Source: Nitrospirota bacterium (GTDB taxonomy: Bacteria > Nitrospirota > Thermodesulfovibrionia > Thermodesulfovibrionales > SM23-35). From it: a DNA stretch of 64,000 nt. Under the pieces are notes generated by a model. That model searched no databases. It was given only the letters and a program-made list of their open reading frames with translations, and was not told where the DNA came from. This document shows, piece after piece, positions 17,297 to 26,261 of this stretch. The stretch spans positions 47,658-111,657 of the forward strand of contig JBFMCL010000009.1 of assembly GCA_040754395.1 (NCBI GenBank), in the 5' to 3' direction. The translations under genes and the position numbers were made by a program. Position 1 is the stretch's first letter. Each line of letters begins with the position of its first letter.

Positions 17297-17325
17297 GCCG
17301 TCAGGTCGAAGCCCCCTAAGCCTTT

Positions 17326-17399
17326 ATTATTCATAATTTTTTTTCTCAATACGGAAGATATGCAGTATCTCTTCTGCTATTCCACGCTTTATGAATAAT
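17326..17399. repeat. 11-base inverted repeat between coaD and the amidohydrolase gene
   Basis: ATTATTCATAA at 17326-17336 is the exact reverse complement of TTATGAATAAT at 17389-17399, separated by 52 bases that include TTTTTTTT. The two flanking genes converge here. It may be part of a bidirectional terminator; nothing else is seen in this 182-base gap. Confidence 0.4.
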
Positions 17400-17478
17400 C
17401 CGGGTAAGCACAGGAAACGCGCAATTCGGACATAGTTTTCTGAAGTATCACAGGCTTTCTGTGAGAAACGGCCGGTTG

Positions 17479-18276
17479 TTACACAGAGTTCAGAAGCTGA
17501 ATGGCGTTTTCCCGCAAAATGCGTTCTTCCGCAGCTTTCCCGAGCTGTAATCCTCTCAATAACGCCAAAGTCTTTTGCTGTTCTGTCCAGGGAGAATCAG
17601 TGCCAAAAAGAACATATTCCGGGGGATGAAGTGAAATAATTCTTTTTGCGGAGGCACTGTCCAGAAACTCAAGCGAGAATGATATCTCCATATAAATCTG
17701 TTTTCCGAGCAAAAACTGCTCGACCTCCTCCCATTGTTTCCATGATCCGAGATGTGTAGTAACCAGTTTGAGAGAAGGGAAGTTTTTCAAAATCCTGAAA
17801 ATCTTTTCCGGATCTGCTATCGGGGTAAACGGAAACGCAAAATCGAACCCGGTATGCATTACGAGAAGCAGATTCTCGTCAGATATTTTTTTGTAAATCG
17901 GGAAGAGCTTTTCCTCGTCAATGGTAAAATTCTGATAGTAGGGATGGAATTTTATGCCTTTGAATCCCTCAGCTTTTATTTCATCGATTCTGCTGATATA
18001 TTCCGGGTCATACGGATGAAAAGAAGGAAATGGAATAATTCTTTCTGATCTTACCTGCTTGCACCATTCCAGGATCGAGTGAAATTGCGGGGGTTTGGTG
18101 GCGATATTGCATACCACGCTTTTTTCGATCCCGCAGTCGTCCATGGAAGAGAGAAGTGAAGATATTTTGCCGTCGAGATGGGCTTTGATACCGCCTTCCT
18201 CTTCGAGCATCCTGATTACCCTTTCAGACATATTATCCGGAAAGGCATGGGTATGGAAATCTATAATTCCTTTCAT
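17479..18276 (-). CDS. Amidohydrolase (ACMSD-type TIM-barrel metal-dependent hydrolase)
   Basis: A 265-residue protein of the amidohydrolase_2 family. The metal-ligand motifs are visible: IIDFHTHAFPD at residues 4-14, GIKFHPYY near residue 110, HTGFD, TTHLGS and a late FGTDSPW. Family members include 2-amino-3-carboxymuconate-6-semialdehyde decarboxylase and related hydrolases or decarboxylases, usually of aromatic breakdown products. It lies next to the aromatic amino-acid island but on the opposite strand, divergent from iorA. The substrate is unknown. Confidence 0.85.
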   Translation of the reverse strand: MKGIIDFHTHAFPDNMSERVIRMLEEEGGIKAHLDGKISSLLSSMDDCGIEKSVVCNIATKPPQFHSILEWCKQVRSERIIPFPSFHPYDPEYISRIDEIKAEGFKGIKFHPYYQNFTIDEEKLFPIYKKISDENLLLVMHTGFDFAFPFTPIADPEKIFRILKNFPSLKLVTTHLGSWKQWEEVEQFLLGKQIYMEISFSLEFLDSASAKRIISLHPPEYVLFGTDSPWTEQQKTLALLRGLQLGKAAEERILRENAIQLLNSV

Positions 18277-18400
18277 TGTACAGATATTCTACACGTATCA
18301 TTCTGACAATTGGTAGGGGGAAAAATGAATATCATTTCCTGTACTGTTTCTACTGTATCGCGAAGCAGTGCATGCAGCAACGCATTTTGTCTGATATTAG

Positions 18401-18409
18401 TGGTATAAT
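18401..18409 (+). promoter_or_regulatory. Extended -10 promoter for iorA
   Basis: TGGTATAAT is a perfect extended -10 element 44 bases before the GTG start of iorA; no good -35 is present at the right distance. The ribosome site AAGGAG lies between it and the gene. Confidence 0.55.
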
Positions 18410-18453
18410 GAGAAAATTTATCTGCATAAAAAAGGGCAAAGGAGTATCTTCAG

Positions 18454-20082
18454 GTGAAACAGAATCAGGCGAATAATATAATTGTCATGTTGGGTGACGA
18501 TGCAATCGGAAGGGGGGCAATAGAGGCAGGCATATCTCTGGCAACAAGCTATCCCGGAACTCCTGCGACACAAATCCTCGAATATATCGCACGTAATTTC
18601 GCGGGCGAAGTGGAATGGGCAGTAAATGAAAAAGTAAGTCTGGAAACTGCAATCGGCGCGTCCTATGCGGGAAAAAGAGCGTTATGCTCCATGAAACATG
18701 TAGGACTCAATGTCGCATCAGATGCGTTAATGACAGCGTCATACCTCGGGATTAAAGGAGGGCTGGTCCTCGCGGTATCTGATGATCCGGGCGCATTTTC
18801 TTCGCAGAATGAACAGGATTCCCGATTCTATGCAAAATTTGCAAAAATACCATGCCTTGAGCCGTGTGATTCACAGGAAGCCAAGGACATGACGATCATG
18901 GCCTTCGAATTATCCGAAAAGACAGGGCTTCCGGTGATGTTGAGGACATTGACAAGGATTTGCCATGCCTACTCACCGGTCAGGTGGGGGGATGTTCGTG
19001 AACAGAATCCTCTTTCATTGCAGAAAGACCCCGGGAACATGATTGCTATTCCGAGCAATGTGCTGAGATGTCACAGAAATCTGATTGCAAAACAGGAAGG
19101 ATTAAGAATCTGGGGCGAAGAAGCAGGGTTGAACAGGGTTTTTCAGAATGGACAGAAAAAAGGAATTATAGCCTGTGGCATCGGATATGTCTATGCAAAG
19201 GAGTACGGCCCTGAATATGCGGTTCTCAAGATATCTTATTACCCTTTTGCCGAAACATTGATTAAGGATTTTGTTGAGGGGCTTGAAGAGGTCTGGGTTT
19301 TGGAAGAAGGCGAGCCCTTAGTGGAAGAGATCGCGAGAAGATATTCCAATAAGGTGAGGGGGAAGATTTCCGGGGAAATCAGCATCACAGGGGAACTTGG
19401 CCCTGATGTATTAGCGGAATATGTTCCTGACTGGGATACAGGTCAGCGCAGTCATAAGCCTTCGACGCCCTTGCCTGCAAGACCGCCCATAATGTGTCCG
19501 GGTTGTCCGCATAGCAGGTTTTACGAAGCGCTTAAGGCAGCGCAGCCGGCATTCACCGCCGGCGATATAGGCTGCTATACCCTTGGAGCAAATCCGCCCT
19601 ATCAGATAGTAGATACCTGCCTCTGCATGGGGGCCGGCATCAGTAAGGCGGCAGGGATTGCCAAGCAGGGTGTGAAGAGAGTGGCGGCAGTGATTGGTGA
19701 TTCAACCTTTATTCATTCCGGAATCCCTGCATTGATCAATGCAGTGTATAACAAGGCGGATATCCTTGTGCTTATTCTGGATAATTCAGCGGTTGCGATG
19801 ACCGGGAACCAGCCTACACCGGTAACCGGCATTACCGCAAAAGGAGAAGAGGGGGGAAAAATCTCTCTTGAGGAACTCTGCAAGGCCTGCGGCGTGAAAT
19901 CGGTCGAAGTTGTCGATCCTTACAATGTCGAAAAAACAGAAGCGCTGCTGAAAGAAAAGCTGGATGCCGACGGAGTGAACGTCATTATTTCACGCAGAGC
20001 CTGTGTGTTTGTGACGAGGCGCCTCATGAAAATGAGGAGAAAAACTATAAAGTATACACCTGCTGAGAAGAAAGCACAGTAA
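18454..20082 (+). CDS. iorA: Indolepyruvate:ferredoxin oxidoreductase, alpha subunit, lacking the C-terminal ferredoxin domain
   Basis: IorA, the thiamin-diphosphate subunit that oxidatively decarboxylates aryl-pyruvates (from Trp, Phe, Tyr) to aryl-acetyl-CoA. The N-terminal pyrimidine-binding half begins LGDDAIGRGAIEAG; the TPP half has MCPGCPHSRFYEAL, GDIGCYTLG and GDSTFIHSGI. Canonical IorA continues after the SRRACVF segment into two [4Fe-4S] clusters, but here the protein stops about 25 residues later (542 residues) with no CxxCxxC motif. GTG at 18454 follows AAGGAG. The last 38 bases overlap the convergent ACT gene, so no missing domain is hidden downstream. iorB is 3.5 kb away on the other strand. 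Confidence 0.9.
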   Translation: MKQNQANNIIVMLGDDAIGRGAIEAGISLATSYPGTPATQILEYIARNFAGEVEWAVNEKVSLETAIGASYAGKRALCSMKHVGLNVASDALMTASYLGIKGGLVLAVSDDPGAFSSQNEQDSRFYAKFAKIPCLEPCDSQEAKDMTIMAFELSEKTGLPVMLRTLTRICHAYSPVRWGDVREQNPLSLQKDPGNMIAIPSNVLRCHRNLIAKQEGLRIWGEEAGLNRVFQNGQKKGIIACGIGYVYAKEYGPEYAVLKISYYPFAETLIKDFVEGLEEVWVLEEGEPLVEEIARRYSNKVRGKISGEISITGELGPDVLAEYVPDWDTGQRSHKPSTPLPARPPIMCPGCPHSRFYEALKAAQPAFTAGDIGCYTLGANPPYQIVDTCLCMGAGISKAAGIAKQGVKRVAAVIGDSTFIHSGIPALINAVYNKADILVLILDNSAVAMTGNQPTPVTGITAKGEEGGKISLEELCKACGVKSVEVVDPYNVEKTEALLKEKLDADGVNVIISRRACVFVTRRLMKMRRKTIKYTPAEKKAQ

Positions 20083-20476
20083 CTCCGGCTTTTTTCAGCG
20101 CTTTTTTCCCTTTGCTGATGCTGTCTGTGCGTAGTACCACAATCGCCTTTTTTCCGCTTTTTTCGACAAAGGCGTACATGTATTCGACATTTATATCGGC
20201 ATCGGTCAGAATTTTAAGAACACTCGCAAGACCTCCGGGACTGTCGGGAACGCCGACAGCGATTACGTCGCTTTCCCTGACGGTGAAGTTGCTCTTCGCA
20301 AGAACCTTTTTTGCGTTATCCGGATCGGGGACAATCAGACGCAGGATTCCAAAATCTGAGGTGTCAGCGATTGAGAGGGCACGGATATTGATATGTGCCT
20401 TTGCGAGGACATTCAGCGCTTCCCACAATCTTCCTTTCTTGTTCTCCAGAAACAGGGATATCTGTTTTACTTCCAT
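20045..20476 (-). CDS. Double-ACT-domain amino-acid-binding protein (copy 1)
   Basis: A 143-residue protein built of two ACT domains: residues 1-65 (VKQISLFLENKKGRLWEAL) and 70-140 (VGVPDSPGGLASVLKILTDA), each with the ligand-site glycine turn. ACT domains bind amino acids at dimer interfaces and control metabolic enzymes. The gene sits 11 bases downstream of a phenylacetate-CoA ligase on the same strand, a pairing repeated once more in this island, so it probably senses an aromatic or related amino acid. It overlaps the 3' end of iorA by 38 bases tail to tail. Confidence 0.88.
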   Translation of the reverse strand: MEVKQISLFLENKKGRLWEALNVLAKAHINIRALSIADTSDFGILRLIVPDPDNAKKVLAKSNFTVRESDVIAVGVPDSPGGLASVLKILTDADINVEYMYAFVEKSGKKAIVVLRTDSISKGKKALKKAGVTVLSSQQVYTL

Positions 20477-20487
20477 TGCAGTCTCCT

Positions 20488-21786
20488 TTATAATTGACGT
20501 TTGTCTATTACCCTTTTTGCTTTGCCTTCGCTTCTCGGAAGGGTTTTCGGTTCAACAAGCGTAACCTTTACCCTAAGACCGATCGAGTTTTCAATGTGTT
20601 TTTCGATTTTTTTCCTTGCTTCTTCAAGATGCCTGACTTCATCCGAGAATAACTTCTTGGAAGTCTCCACCTGGACCTCGATCTCATCAAGATGCTGTGG
20701 CCGCGTTACGATGATCTGATAGTGCGGCTCCACTTCTCTGACCTCAAGAAGCGCTTTTTCGATCTGGGAGGGGAAGATGAGAACGCCCCTTATTTTCAGC
20801 ATATCGTCCGTGCGTCCGGTGACCCGGTCCATCCTTACGAGAGTCCTTCCACATTTGCAGGGTTCTCTCCTCAAAGTGGTGATATCCCTCGTCCTGAAGC
20901 GTATCATCGGCATTCCATCGCGGGTTAACGTGGTGAGAACCAGTTCTCCTTTTTCACCGTCAGGGAGAGGCTCGAGCGTCTCGGGAGAGACAACCTCGGG
21001 ATAGAAATGGTCTTCAAAGATGTGGAGGCCGTTCTTTTGATCACATTCCTGGGCTACACCCGGACCTATTATTTCAGTGAGCCCGTAAATATTCAGTGCG
21101 AGCAGGCGGAACCTCTTTTCGATTTCATCACGCATTCTGTCGGTCCACATCTCCGCACCGAAACATCCCGCCTTGAGTTTTAATTTTTTTCTGTTTATGC
21201 CTGCTTCTGCAACTGCTTCCGTGAGATACAGTGCATACGAAGGGGTGCAGGTGAGGATGGTGGAGCCAAAGTCCTGCATAATGTCGAGATGTCTTTTTGT
21301 CTGGCCTGCAGACACAGGGACTACAGTCGCACCGATCCTCTGGGCTCCGTAGTGCACGCCAAGTCCCCCGGTAAACAAACCATACCCGTATCCGTTCTGG
21401 ATAATATCATCTTTTGTTGCTCCGCACATCGTGAGGGCCCGGGCTACCACTTCACCCCAGATTTCAATGTCCTTTCTTGTATATCCTGATACCGTCGGCT
21501 TTCCTGTTGTTCCGGAAGAGGTATGCACCTCGACTATTTCCTTGCGCGGAACCGCGAACAATCCGAAAGGATATCCTTCTCTCAAGTCAGTTTTTGTGGT
21601 GAACGGCAATTTTTTTATGTCTTTAAGGCTCCTGATGTCAGCAGGTTTCACTTTGCTTTCGCCAAACCGTTTTTGGTAATAGGGAACATTCTTATATGCA
21701 CGCCTCAGGATTGCCCTCAATCTTTCGATCTGCAATTTTTCCCGTTCCCCGATGCGCATGCATTCTGCTTCCTTATTCCAGATCAT
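20488..21786 (-). CDS. paaK: Phenylacetate-CoA ligase family protein (copy 1)
   Basis: A 432-residue acyl-adenylate-forming ligase of the PaaK type, converting aryl-acetates to CoA esters with ATP or, in reverse, recovering energy from the ester. The phosphate loop [12 protein letters not shown], the [10 protein letters not shown] motif and the C-terminal [12 protein letters not shown] block are present, with the cysteine pair CKCGRT typical of anaerobic PaaK proteins. The start ATG at 21786 follows AAGGAGAG; a longer frame to 21852 is unlikely. It is flanked by two ACT genes on the same strand. Expected substrates are phenylacetate, indoleacetate or similar. Confidence 0.9.
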   Translation of the reverse strand: MIWNKEAECMRIGEREKLQIERLRAILRRAYKNVPYYQKRFGESKVKPADIRSLKDIKKLPFTTKTDLREGYPFGLFAVPRKEIVEVHTSSGTTGKPTVSGYTRKDIEIWGEVVARALTMCGATKDDIIQNGYGYGLFTGGLGVHYGAQRIGATVVPVSAGQTKRHLDIMQDFGSTILTCTPSYALYLTEAVAEAGINRKKLKLKAGCFGAEMWTDRMRDEIEKRFRLLALNIYGLTEIIGPGVAQECDQKNGLHIFEDHFYPEVVSPETLEPLPDGEKGELVLTTLTRDGMPMIRFRTRDITTLRREPCKCGRTLVRMDRVTGRTDDMLKIRGVLIFPSQIEKALLEVREVEPHYQIIVTRPQHLDEIEVQVETSKKLFSDEVRHLEEARKKIEKHIENSIGLRVKVTLVEPKTLPRSEGKAKRVIDKRQL

Positions 21787-21796
21787 TTTTCTCTCC

Positions 21797-22240
21797 TTAT
21801 CCGCTTTTTCTTTTTGCCTTCTTTCCCGGGGCAAAAAAACGCAGCTTTTCATTCTTCAGAAGCTTTCTGGCTTTTTCGATGTCGCTCACATCAACTATCA
21901 GGAAGGCTTTTTTTCTTGATTCCAGGATCAATACATATGCGTTCTCTATATTAATTCGTTTTTTTGACAAAATCGTGGCGACTTCATACAATCCTCCGGG
22001 ACGGTCCACAAGCTCGATTGCGAGTACTTCATTGGAAGAGACAGTAAACCCCTTTTGTCTGAGTTTTTGATAGGCAGGTTCAAATTTATCGACGATAAAC
22101 TTTATGACCCCGAACCCGTTTGAACTCGCGATGTTTATTGCGAGAATATTCACGCCTTCTTCGGAGAGAACCTTGGTGATTTTCCTGAGTCTCCCGGGCT
22201 TGTTCTCGGAAAAGATGGAAAGCTGCCTTAATTGTTCCAT
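21797..22240 (-). CDS. Double-ACT-domain amino-acid-binding protein (copy 2)
   Basis: A 147-residue two-ACT protein similar to copy 1 ([20 protein letters not shown] at the start, then [18 protein letters not shown] for the second domain), ending in a lysine-rich tail. It sits 10 bases upstream of paaK copy 1 and 43 bases downstream of paaK copy 2, so it is sandwiched in the iorB-paaK-ACT-paaK-ACT leftward operon. The two ACT copies differ enough that they may recognise different amino acids. Confidence 0.87.
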   Translation of the reverse strand: MEQLRQLSIFSENKPGRLRKITKVLSEEGVNILAINIASSNGFGVIKFIVDKFEPAYQKLRQKGFTVSSNEVLAIELVDRPGGLYEVATILSKKRINIENAYVLILESRKKAFLIVDVSDIEKARKLLKNEKLRFFAPGKKAKRKSG

Positions 22241-22283
22241 AAGGATCTCCTTGTACAGATGACTAAGGTGCCTGCATCTGTTC

Positions 22284-23576
22284 TTACAATGTTCTTTTAT
22301 CGATGACTCTTATAGATTTTCCCTCGCTTACCGGCAGAGTGCCGGGTTCAAGAAGTTCCACCTTTGGTCTTATAAGGATTTCTGATCGCAGTTTTTCTGT
22401 AATCTCGTTTTGCAGATTTACCAAATGCTCCACTTTCCCGTCGAAGAGTTCCTTCACAATTTCCACTCTCACGGTCATCTGGTCATAAGACTCAAGGACG
22501 ATCTGGTAATTCTGCGCAACGGCCCTCACGCCCATTAAGACACGCTCGATCTGCTGAGGGAAGATGTTCACCCCGCGTACAATGATCATGTCGTCTGTCC
22601 TGCCTATGATGCGTGAGATCCTGCGATGGGTTCTGCCGCAACTGCATCTGCCAGGAAGAATCATGGTGATGTCGCGTGTACGGTAACGCAGGATAGGCAT
22701 CGCTTCACGGCAGAGGGTAGTAAGGACAAGTTCACCCTTTTCCCCCTCAGGCACCGGTTTACCAGACTCAGGATCTATGATTTCCATGATGAAGTTGTCT
22801 TCCCAGAGATGCATTCCGTTCTTTTCCCTGCATTCAAACGCAACTCCCGGACCGTTCATTTCAGACAAACCGTAGGAATTATATACATCAATGTGAAAGA
22901 ACTTTTCAATCTTTTTCCTCGTCTCTTCAGAATAAGGTTCGGAACCGAGATATGCCCTCCGGAGAGCAAAGTCTTTTTTCGGATTCAGTCCTTCGTGCTG
23001 CATTACACTGGCAAGATAGAGTGCATAACTGGGAGTGATATGGAGTGTGGTGGTCCTGAAATCCTGCATGAGGGCAATCTGTCTTTTTGTATTGCCCGGA
23101 CCTGCAGGAATGACCAGCACTCCCACTTTCTCCGCGCCATAATGCATGACGAGTGCGCCGGTAAAGAGTCCATAGGTCATCATGTTCTGGAGCACGTCAT
23201 CTTTTTTTACACCTGTCATAACGAGGCATCGTGCGATGAGTTCTGCTGCGCGGTCCACGTCCTTCTTCGAAAAAAAGATGGCTTTCGGTTTCCCTGTGGT
23301 TCCGCTTGAAGTATGGAGGCGCACAACCTGTTGTTTTGCAACCGCAAGCATGCCAAAAGGGTAATATTCACGGAGATCTTCCCTGGTAGTGAAAGGAAGT
23401 TTCCGGATATCTTTCAGGGACGCGATATCCTTTGGATGAATGTGCAATTCTGAAAAATGGTTTTTATAGAACGGAATATTCTTATAGGCCTGCCGTACAG
23501 TCTGCTTCAGCCTTTTAAGCTGCAGTTCTTCCAGAGCCCTGCGGCTGACCGTTTCAATATCTTTTTGCCAGAACAT
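22284..23576 (-). CDS. paaK: Phenylacetate-CoA ligase family protein (copy 2)
   Basis: A 430-residue PaaK-type ligase with [23 protein letters not shown] and GRTDDMIIVRGVN motifs and the CSCGRTHR cysteine pair. It has the same length and layout as copy 1 but is clearly diverged. It starts 2 bases downstream of the iorB stop on the minus strand, so the two are tightly coupled: iorB, then paaK. This supports IorAB plus PaaK acting as a two-step path from aryl-pyruvate to aryl-acetate (with ATP gain) or the reverse. Confidence 0.92.
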   Translation of the reverse strand: MFWQKDIETVSRRALEELQLKRLKQTVRQAYKNIPFYKNHFSELHIHPKDIASLKDIRKLPFTTREDLREYYPFGMLAVAKQQVVRLHTSSGTTGKPKAIFFSKKDVDRAAELIARCLVMTGVKKDDVLQNMMTYGLFTGALVMHYGAEKVGVLVIPAGPGNTKRQIALMQDFRTTTLHITPSYALYLASVMQHEGLNPKKDFALRRAYLGSEPYSEETRKKIEKFFHIDVYNSYGLSEMNGPGVAFECREKNGMHLWEDNFIMEIIDPESGKPVPEGEKGELVLTTLCREAMPILRYRTRDITMILPGRCSCGRTHRRISRIIGRTDDMIIVRGVNIFPQQIERVLMGVRAVAQNYQIVLESYDQMTVRVEIVKELFDGKVEHLVNLQNEITEKLRSEILIRPKVELLEPGTLPVSEGKSIRVIDKRTL

Positions 23577-23578
23577 TC

Positions 23579-24166
23579 CTATACTTTCACCTCGGTAATT
23601 TCACGCCCTATCTTGAACGCCGAAAGGTTGAGCTCAATTGTCTTTGCGGGAACAGATTCCCGTATCACCGTTTCCCATGTTGAGATAGTGAAGGGCAGGT
23701 ACCGGGAAAGCATTCCCATGATGATAATATTGTCCAGTTTCGGGTTCCCAAGCGTATTTGCGATTTCGAAGGCATTTACTGCATCAACGTGAAACCCCAT
23801 TGCCTCCAACTGGAATTTTATATTTTCAGGATACGGGGCAAGGTCCGGATTGAGCACAGAAGGCATCACTTTTTTCTGGTTGAGTATCACATAGCCGTCA
23901 GGTTTGAGAAAGTCTGCATATCGCAGTCCCTCAAGCTCTTCAAGCGCGATAAGAAAATCAGCCTTGCCCTTCCGGATCAAAGGCGAATATACTTCTTCCC
24001 CGAAGCGCACATGGCTTGTCACACTTCCTCCTCTCTGTGCCATGCCATGCAGTTCGCTTTCTTTTACCATATATCCCGAGACAAAAGCACACTTGGTTAA
24101 AATCGCACTGGCAAGTATTATACCCTGTCCGCCCACACCCGAAAAAAGAACGTTTGTTGTTTCCAT
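23579..24166 (-). CDS. iorB: Indolepyruvate:ferredoxin oxidoreductase, beta subunit
   Basis: IorB, the 195-residue gamma-domain subunit of 2-oxoacid:ferredoxin oxidoreductases. The N-terminus NVLFSGVGGQGIILASAILT and the SELHGMAQRGGSVTSHVRFG segment are diagnostic of the CoA-binding domain. It heads a leftward operon with paaK copy 2. Its alpha partner iorA is separated by about 3.5 kb and lies on the opposite strand, so expression of the two subunits is not coupled by operon. The upstream 261 bases to the next ACT gene are divergent promoter space. Confidence 0.93.
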   Translation of the reverse strand: METTNVLFSGVGGQGIILASAILTKCAFVSGYMVKESELHGMAQRGGSVTSHVRFGEEVYSPLIRKGKADFLIALEELEGLRYADFLKPDGYVILNQKKVMPSVLNPDLAPYPENIKFQLEAMGFHVDAVNAFEIANTLGNPKLDNIIIMGMLSRYLPFTISTWETVIRESVPAKTIELNLSAFKIGREITEVKV

Positions 24167-24427
24167 TTTCCCTCGTTAATTGCCGGTTGCCGTAAACCGT
24201 GATTTTGCCGCAATCGCAAGCTATATAAACAAAATTCCGAAAAACAAGAAAACGGCATAAAAAGTCTATCATTCTATCATATATTCAAATTTCCTGTAAA
24301 CAGCGGTGAATCGCGCTGTTTAAGCAATCAATTAAGAAAATGCGTTGCATGAAAAAGAGTTTAAAATATTGTTTTCTTGCTCCAAAATGTGATAGTGTTA
24401 TATCCAGGTTTTTTCGCGCGGTGGACC

Positions 24428-24859
24428 ATGAATGTTGAGCAGATTTCCATATTTCTGGAGAACAAGTCGGGGCGACTTGCGGAGGTAACCTCCGTGTTAT
24501 CCGAAGCAGGGATCAATATCAGGGCACTTTATCTTGCTGATACCGGGGATTTTGGCATACTGAGGCTCATTGTCAATGATACCGAAAAGTCGCGGCAGGT
24601 GCTGAAAGGAAGCGGTTTCACCGTTGAAAAGACGAAGGTAGTGGCAATTGAAGTGCCGGACAAACCAGGGGGGTTATCAAATATCCTGAACACGATAAAG
24701 GATGAAGGAATAAATGTGGAGTACATGTATGCCTTCGTCGAGAAGAGCGGAGAGAATGCGATCGTGATATTCCGCTTTGATGAGCTGGAAAAATCTGTCA
24801 GCATATTAAGAAAGGCGGGGGTAAGAATCCTGGAAGGAGAAGAACTCTCTGCGCTATAA
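24428..24859 (+). CDS. Double-ACT-domain amino-acid-binding protein (copy 3)
   Basis: A 143-residue two-ACT protein closest in sequence to copy 1 ([20 protein letters not shown]; second domain [18 protein letters not shown]; shared [12 protein letters not shown]). The ATG at 24428 gives the family N-terminus; the frame is open for 17 codons upstream. It precedes livK by about 175 bases and points the same way, so it may be read with the transporter. A plausible role is sensing of the transported amino acid. Confidence 0.88.
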   Translation: MNVEQISIFLENKSGRLAEVTSVLSEAGINIRALYLADTGDFGILRLIVNDTEKSRQVLKGSGFTVEKTKVVAIEVPDKPGGLSNILNTIKDEGINVEYMYAFVEKSGENAIVIFRFDELEKSVSILRKAGVRILEGEELSAL

Positions 24860-25035
24860 GAAACTTGAATTGATATATCCGATCCCAAGAATCGTTCGGT
24901 ACGGAAACCGGAGGGAGGATCGTAACAGTTGCGCATAGTATGAAGTTTTTCCTGTGATATGCAGCATAAGCGTATTTTATGGAACCGGGGAAAAATACCA
25001 AGTATCCCTGAATAATTTAATGCAAGGAGGAGATC

Positions 25036-26196
25036 ATGAACAAAGTAACGGAGAAGTTACTGGTAGTGCTGTTAGCGGTCTTGACTGTTGTACTGCTGAT
25101 CGGAAATGTCCACGCAAAAGAACCGTATAAAATAGGAGCGCTTTTTGCGGTAACCGGTCCCGCCTCTTTTTTGGGAGAACCTGAAAAAAATACTGCGCTC
25201 ATGCTTGAGGAACAGATTAACAAAGCAGGCGGAATAAACGGACATCCCGTAAAGATTATTATTGAGGATACAAAAAGTGATGAAACGCAGGCAGTTCTCT
25301 CCGCAAAGAAACTACTTGAAAATGACAAGGTGCTGGCAATTGTGGGACCGTCTACTACCGGTGAATCAATGGCACTGGTTCCTATTATGAATAACGCCAA
25401 AACACCCCTTTTATCCTGTGCGGCAGGAGCCCCGATAACCCAGCCTGTCAGTGAGCGGTACTGGATTTTCAAAACTCCCCAATACGACACCAGCGCGGTA
25501 GAGGCAATCTATGAGTACATGAAAAAACAGGGCATATCAAAGGTGGGCATCATCACGATATCGACCGGTTTCGGTGATGCAGGAAGAAAAGCACTCCAGG
25601 AAATTGCGCCGAAATATGGCATCACAATTCTTGCAGATGAGAAATATGGCCCGAAAGATTCGGATATGACTACCCAGCTTACCAAGATAAAGGCATCGGG
25701 TGCCCAGGCAGTGATCAACTGGTCAGTAGGTCCGGGGCAGGTTATTGTGACGAAGAACTGGCATGCATTGAGGATGGACATCCCGCTCTATCAAAGTCAT
25801 GGCTGGGGAAGCAAGAAGAACATAGAGCTGGCAGGGAAGGCTGCAGAAGGTGTCATCGCACCCCTTGGAAGACTGGTGGTATGGGAAAAACTCCCTGATA
25901 AGCACCCGCAGAAAGCATTATTGAAAAAGTATACCCAGGATTATGAGGCAAGGTATAAAAGCGAACCGGGCACCTTCGGAGGGCATGCGTACGACTCCAT
26001 CATGATGCTGGTTGATGCAATAAAAAAAGTTGGCCCTAATAAAAAGAAGATCAGGGATTACATAGAGACAAAGATCAAGAATTGGCCGGGGACCGGTGGT
26101 GTTTTCAATATGTCGAAGAGCGACCATTGCGGACTGGACAAGAATGCGTTTGAGATGGTTGTGGTTAAAGACGGTGACTGGTCACTGCTGAAATAA
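25036..26196 (+). CDS. livK: Branched-chain amino-acid ABC transporter, substrate-binding protein
   Basis: A 386-residue periplasmic binding protein of the Leu/Ile/Val (LivJ/K) family with a signal peptide at residues 1-27 ending in HAKE and mature start near YKIGALFAVTGPASFLGEPE. The ligand-binding bilobal fold of peripla_BP_6 is clear. The ribosome site AAGGAGG is strong. It is the first gene of a complete liv operon. In view of the surrounding genes the substrate may be aromatic or arylacetate-like; the family binds diverse compounds, so leucine-type specificity is only a default. Confidence 0.93.
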   Translation: MNKVTEKLLVVLLAVLTVVLLIGNVHAKEPYKIGALFAVTGPASFLGEPEKNTALMLEEQINKAGGINGHPVKIIIEDTKSDETQAVLSAKKLLENDKVLAIVGPSTTGESMALVPIMNNAKTPLLSCAAGAPITQPVSERYWIFKTPQYDTSAVEAIYEYMKKQGISKVGIITISTGFGDAGRKALQEIAPKYGITILADEKYGPKDSDMTTQLTKIKASGAQAVINWSVGPGQVIVTKNWHALRMDIPLYQSHGWGSKKNIELAGKAAEGVIAPLGRLVVWEKLPDKHPQKALLKKYTQDYEARYKSEPGTFGGHAYDSIMMLVDAIKKVGPNKKKIRDYIETKIKNWPGTGGVFNMSKSDHCGLDKNAFEMVVVKDGDWSLLK

Positions 26197-26214
26197 ATTA
26201 TGGATTGAACGATT

Positions 26215-26236
26215 GGGGGGATGACAGCATCCCCCC
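26215..26236 (+). promoter_or_regulatory. Stable hairpin between livK and livH
   Basis: GGGGGGATG (26215-26223), loop ACAG, CATCCCCCC (26228-26236) make a perfect 9-base stem 18 bases after the livK stop. No T run follows, so it is more likely an mRNA 3'-end stabiliser or partial attenuator, which would explain higher output of the binding protein than of the permeases. It also argues that livH begins downstream of it. Confidence 0.65.
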
Positions 26237-26261
26237 GATTCTCTTCAGGGAATATCACAAT

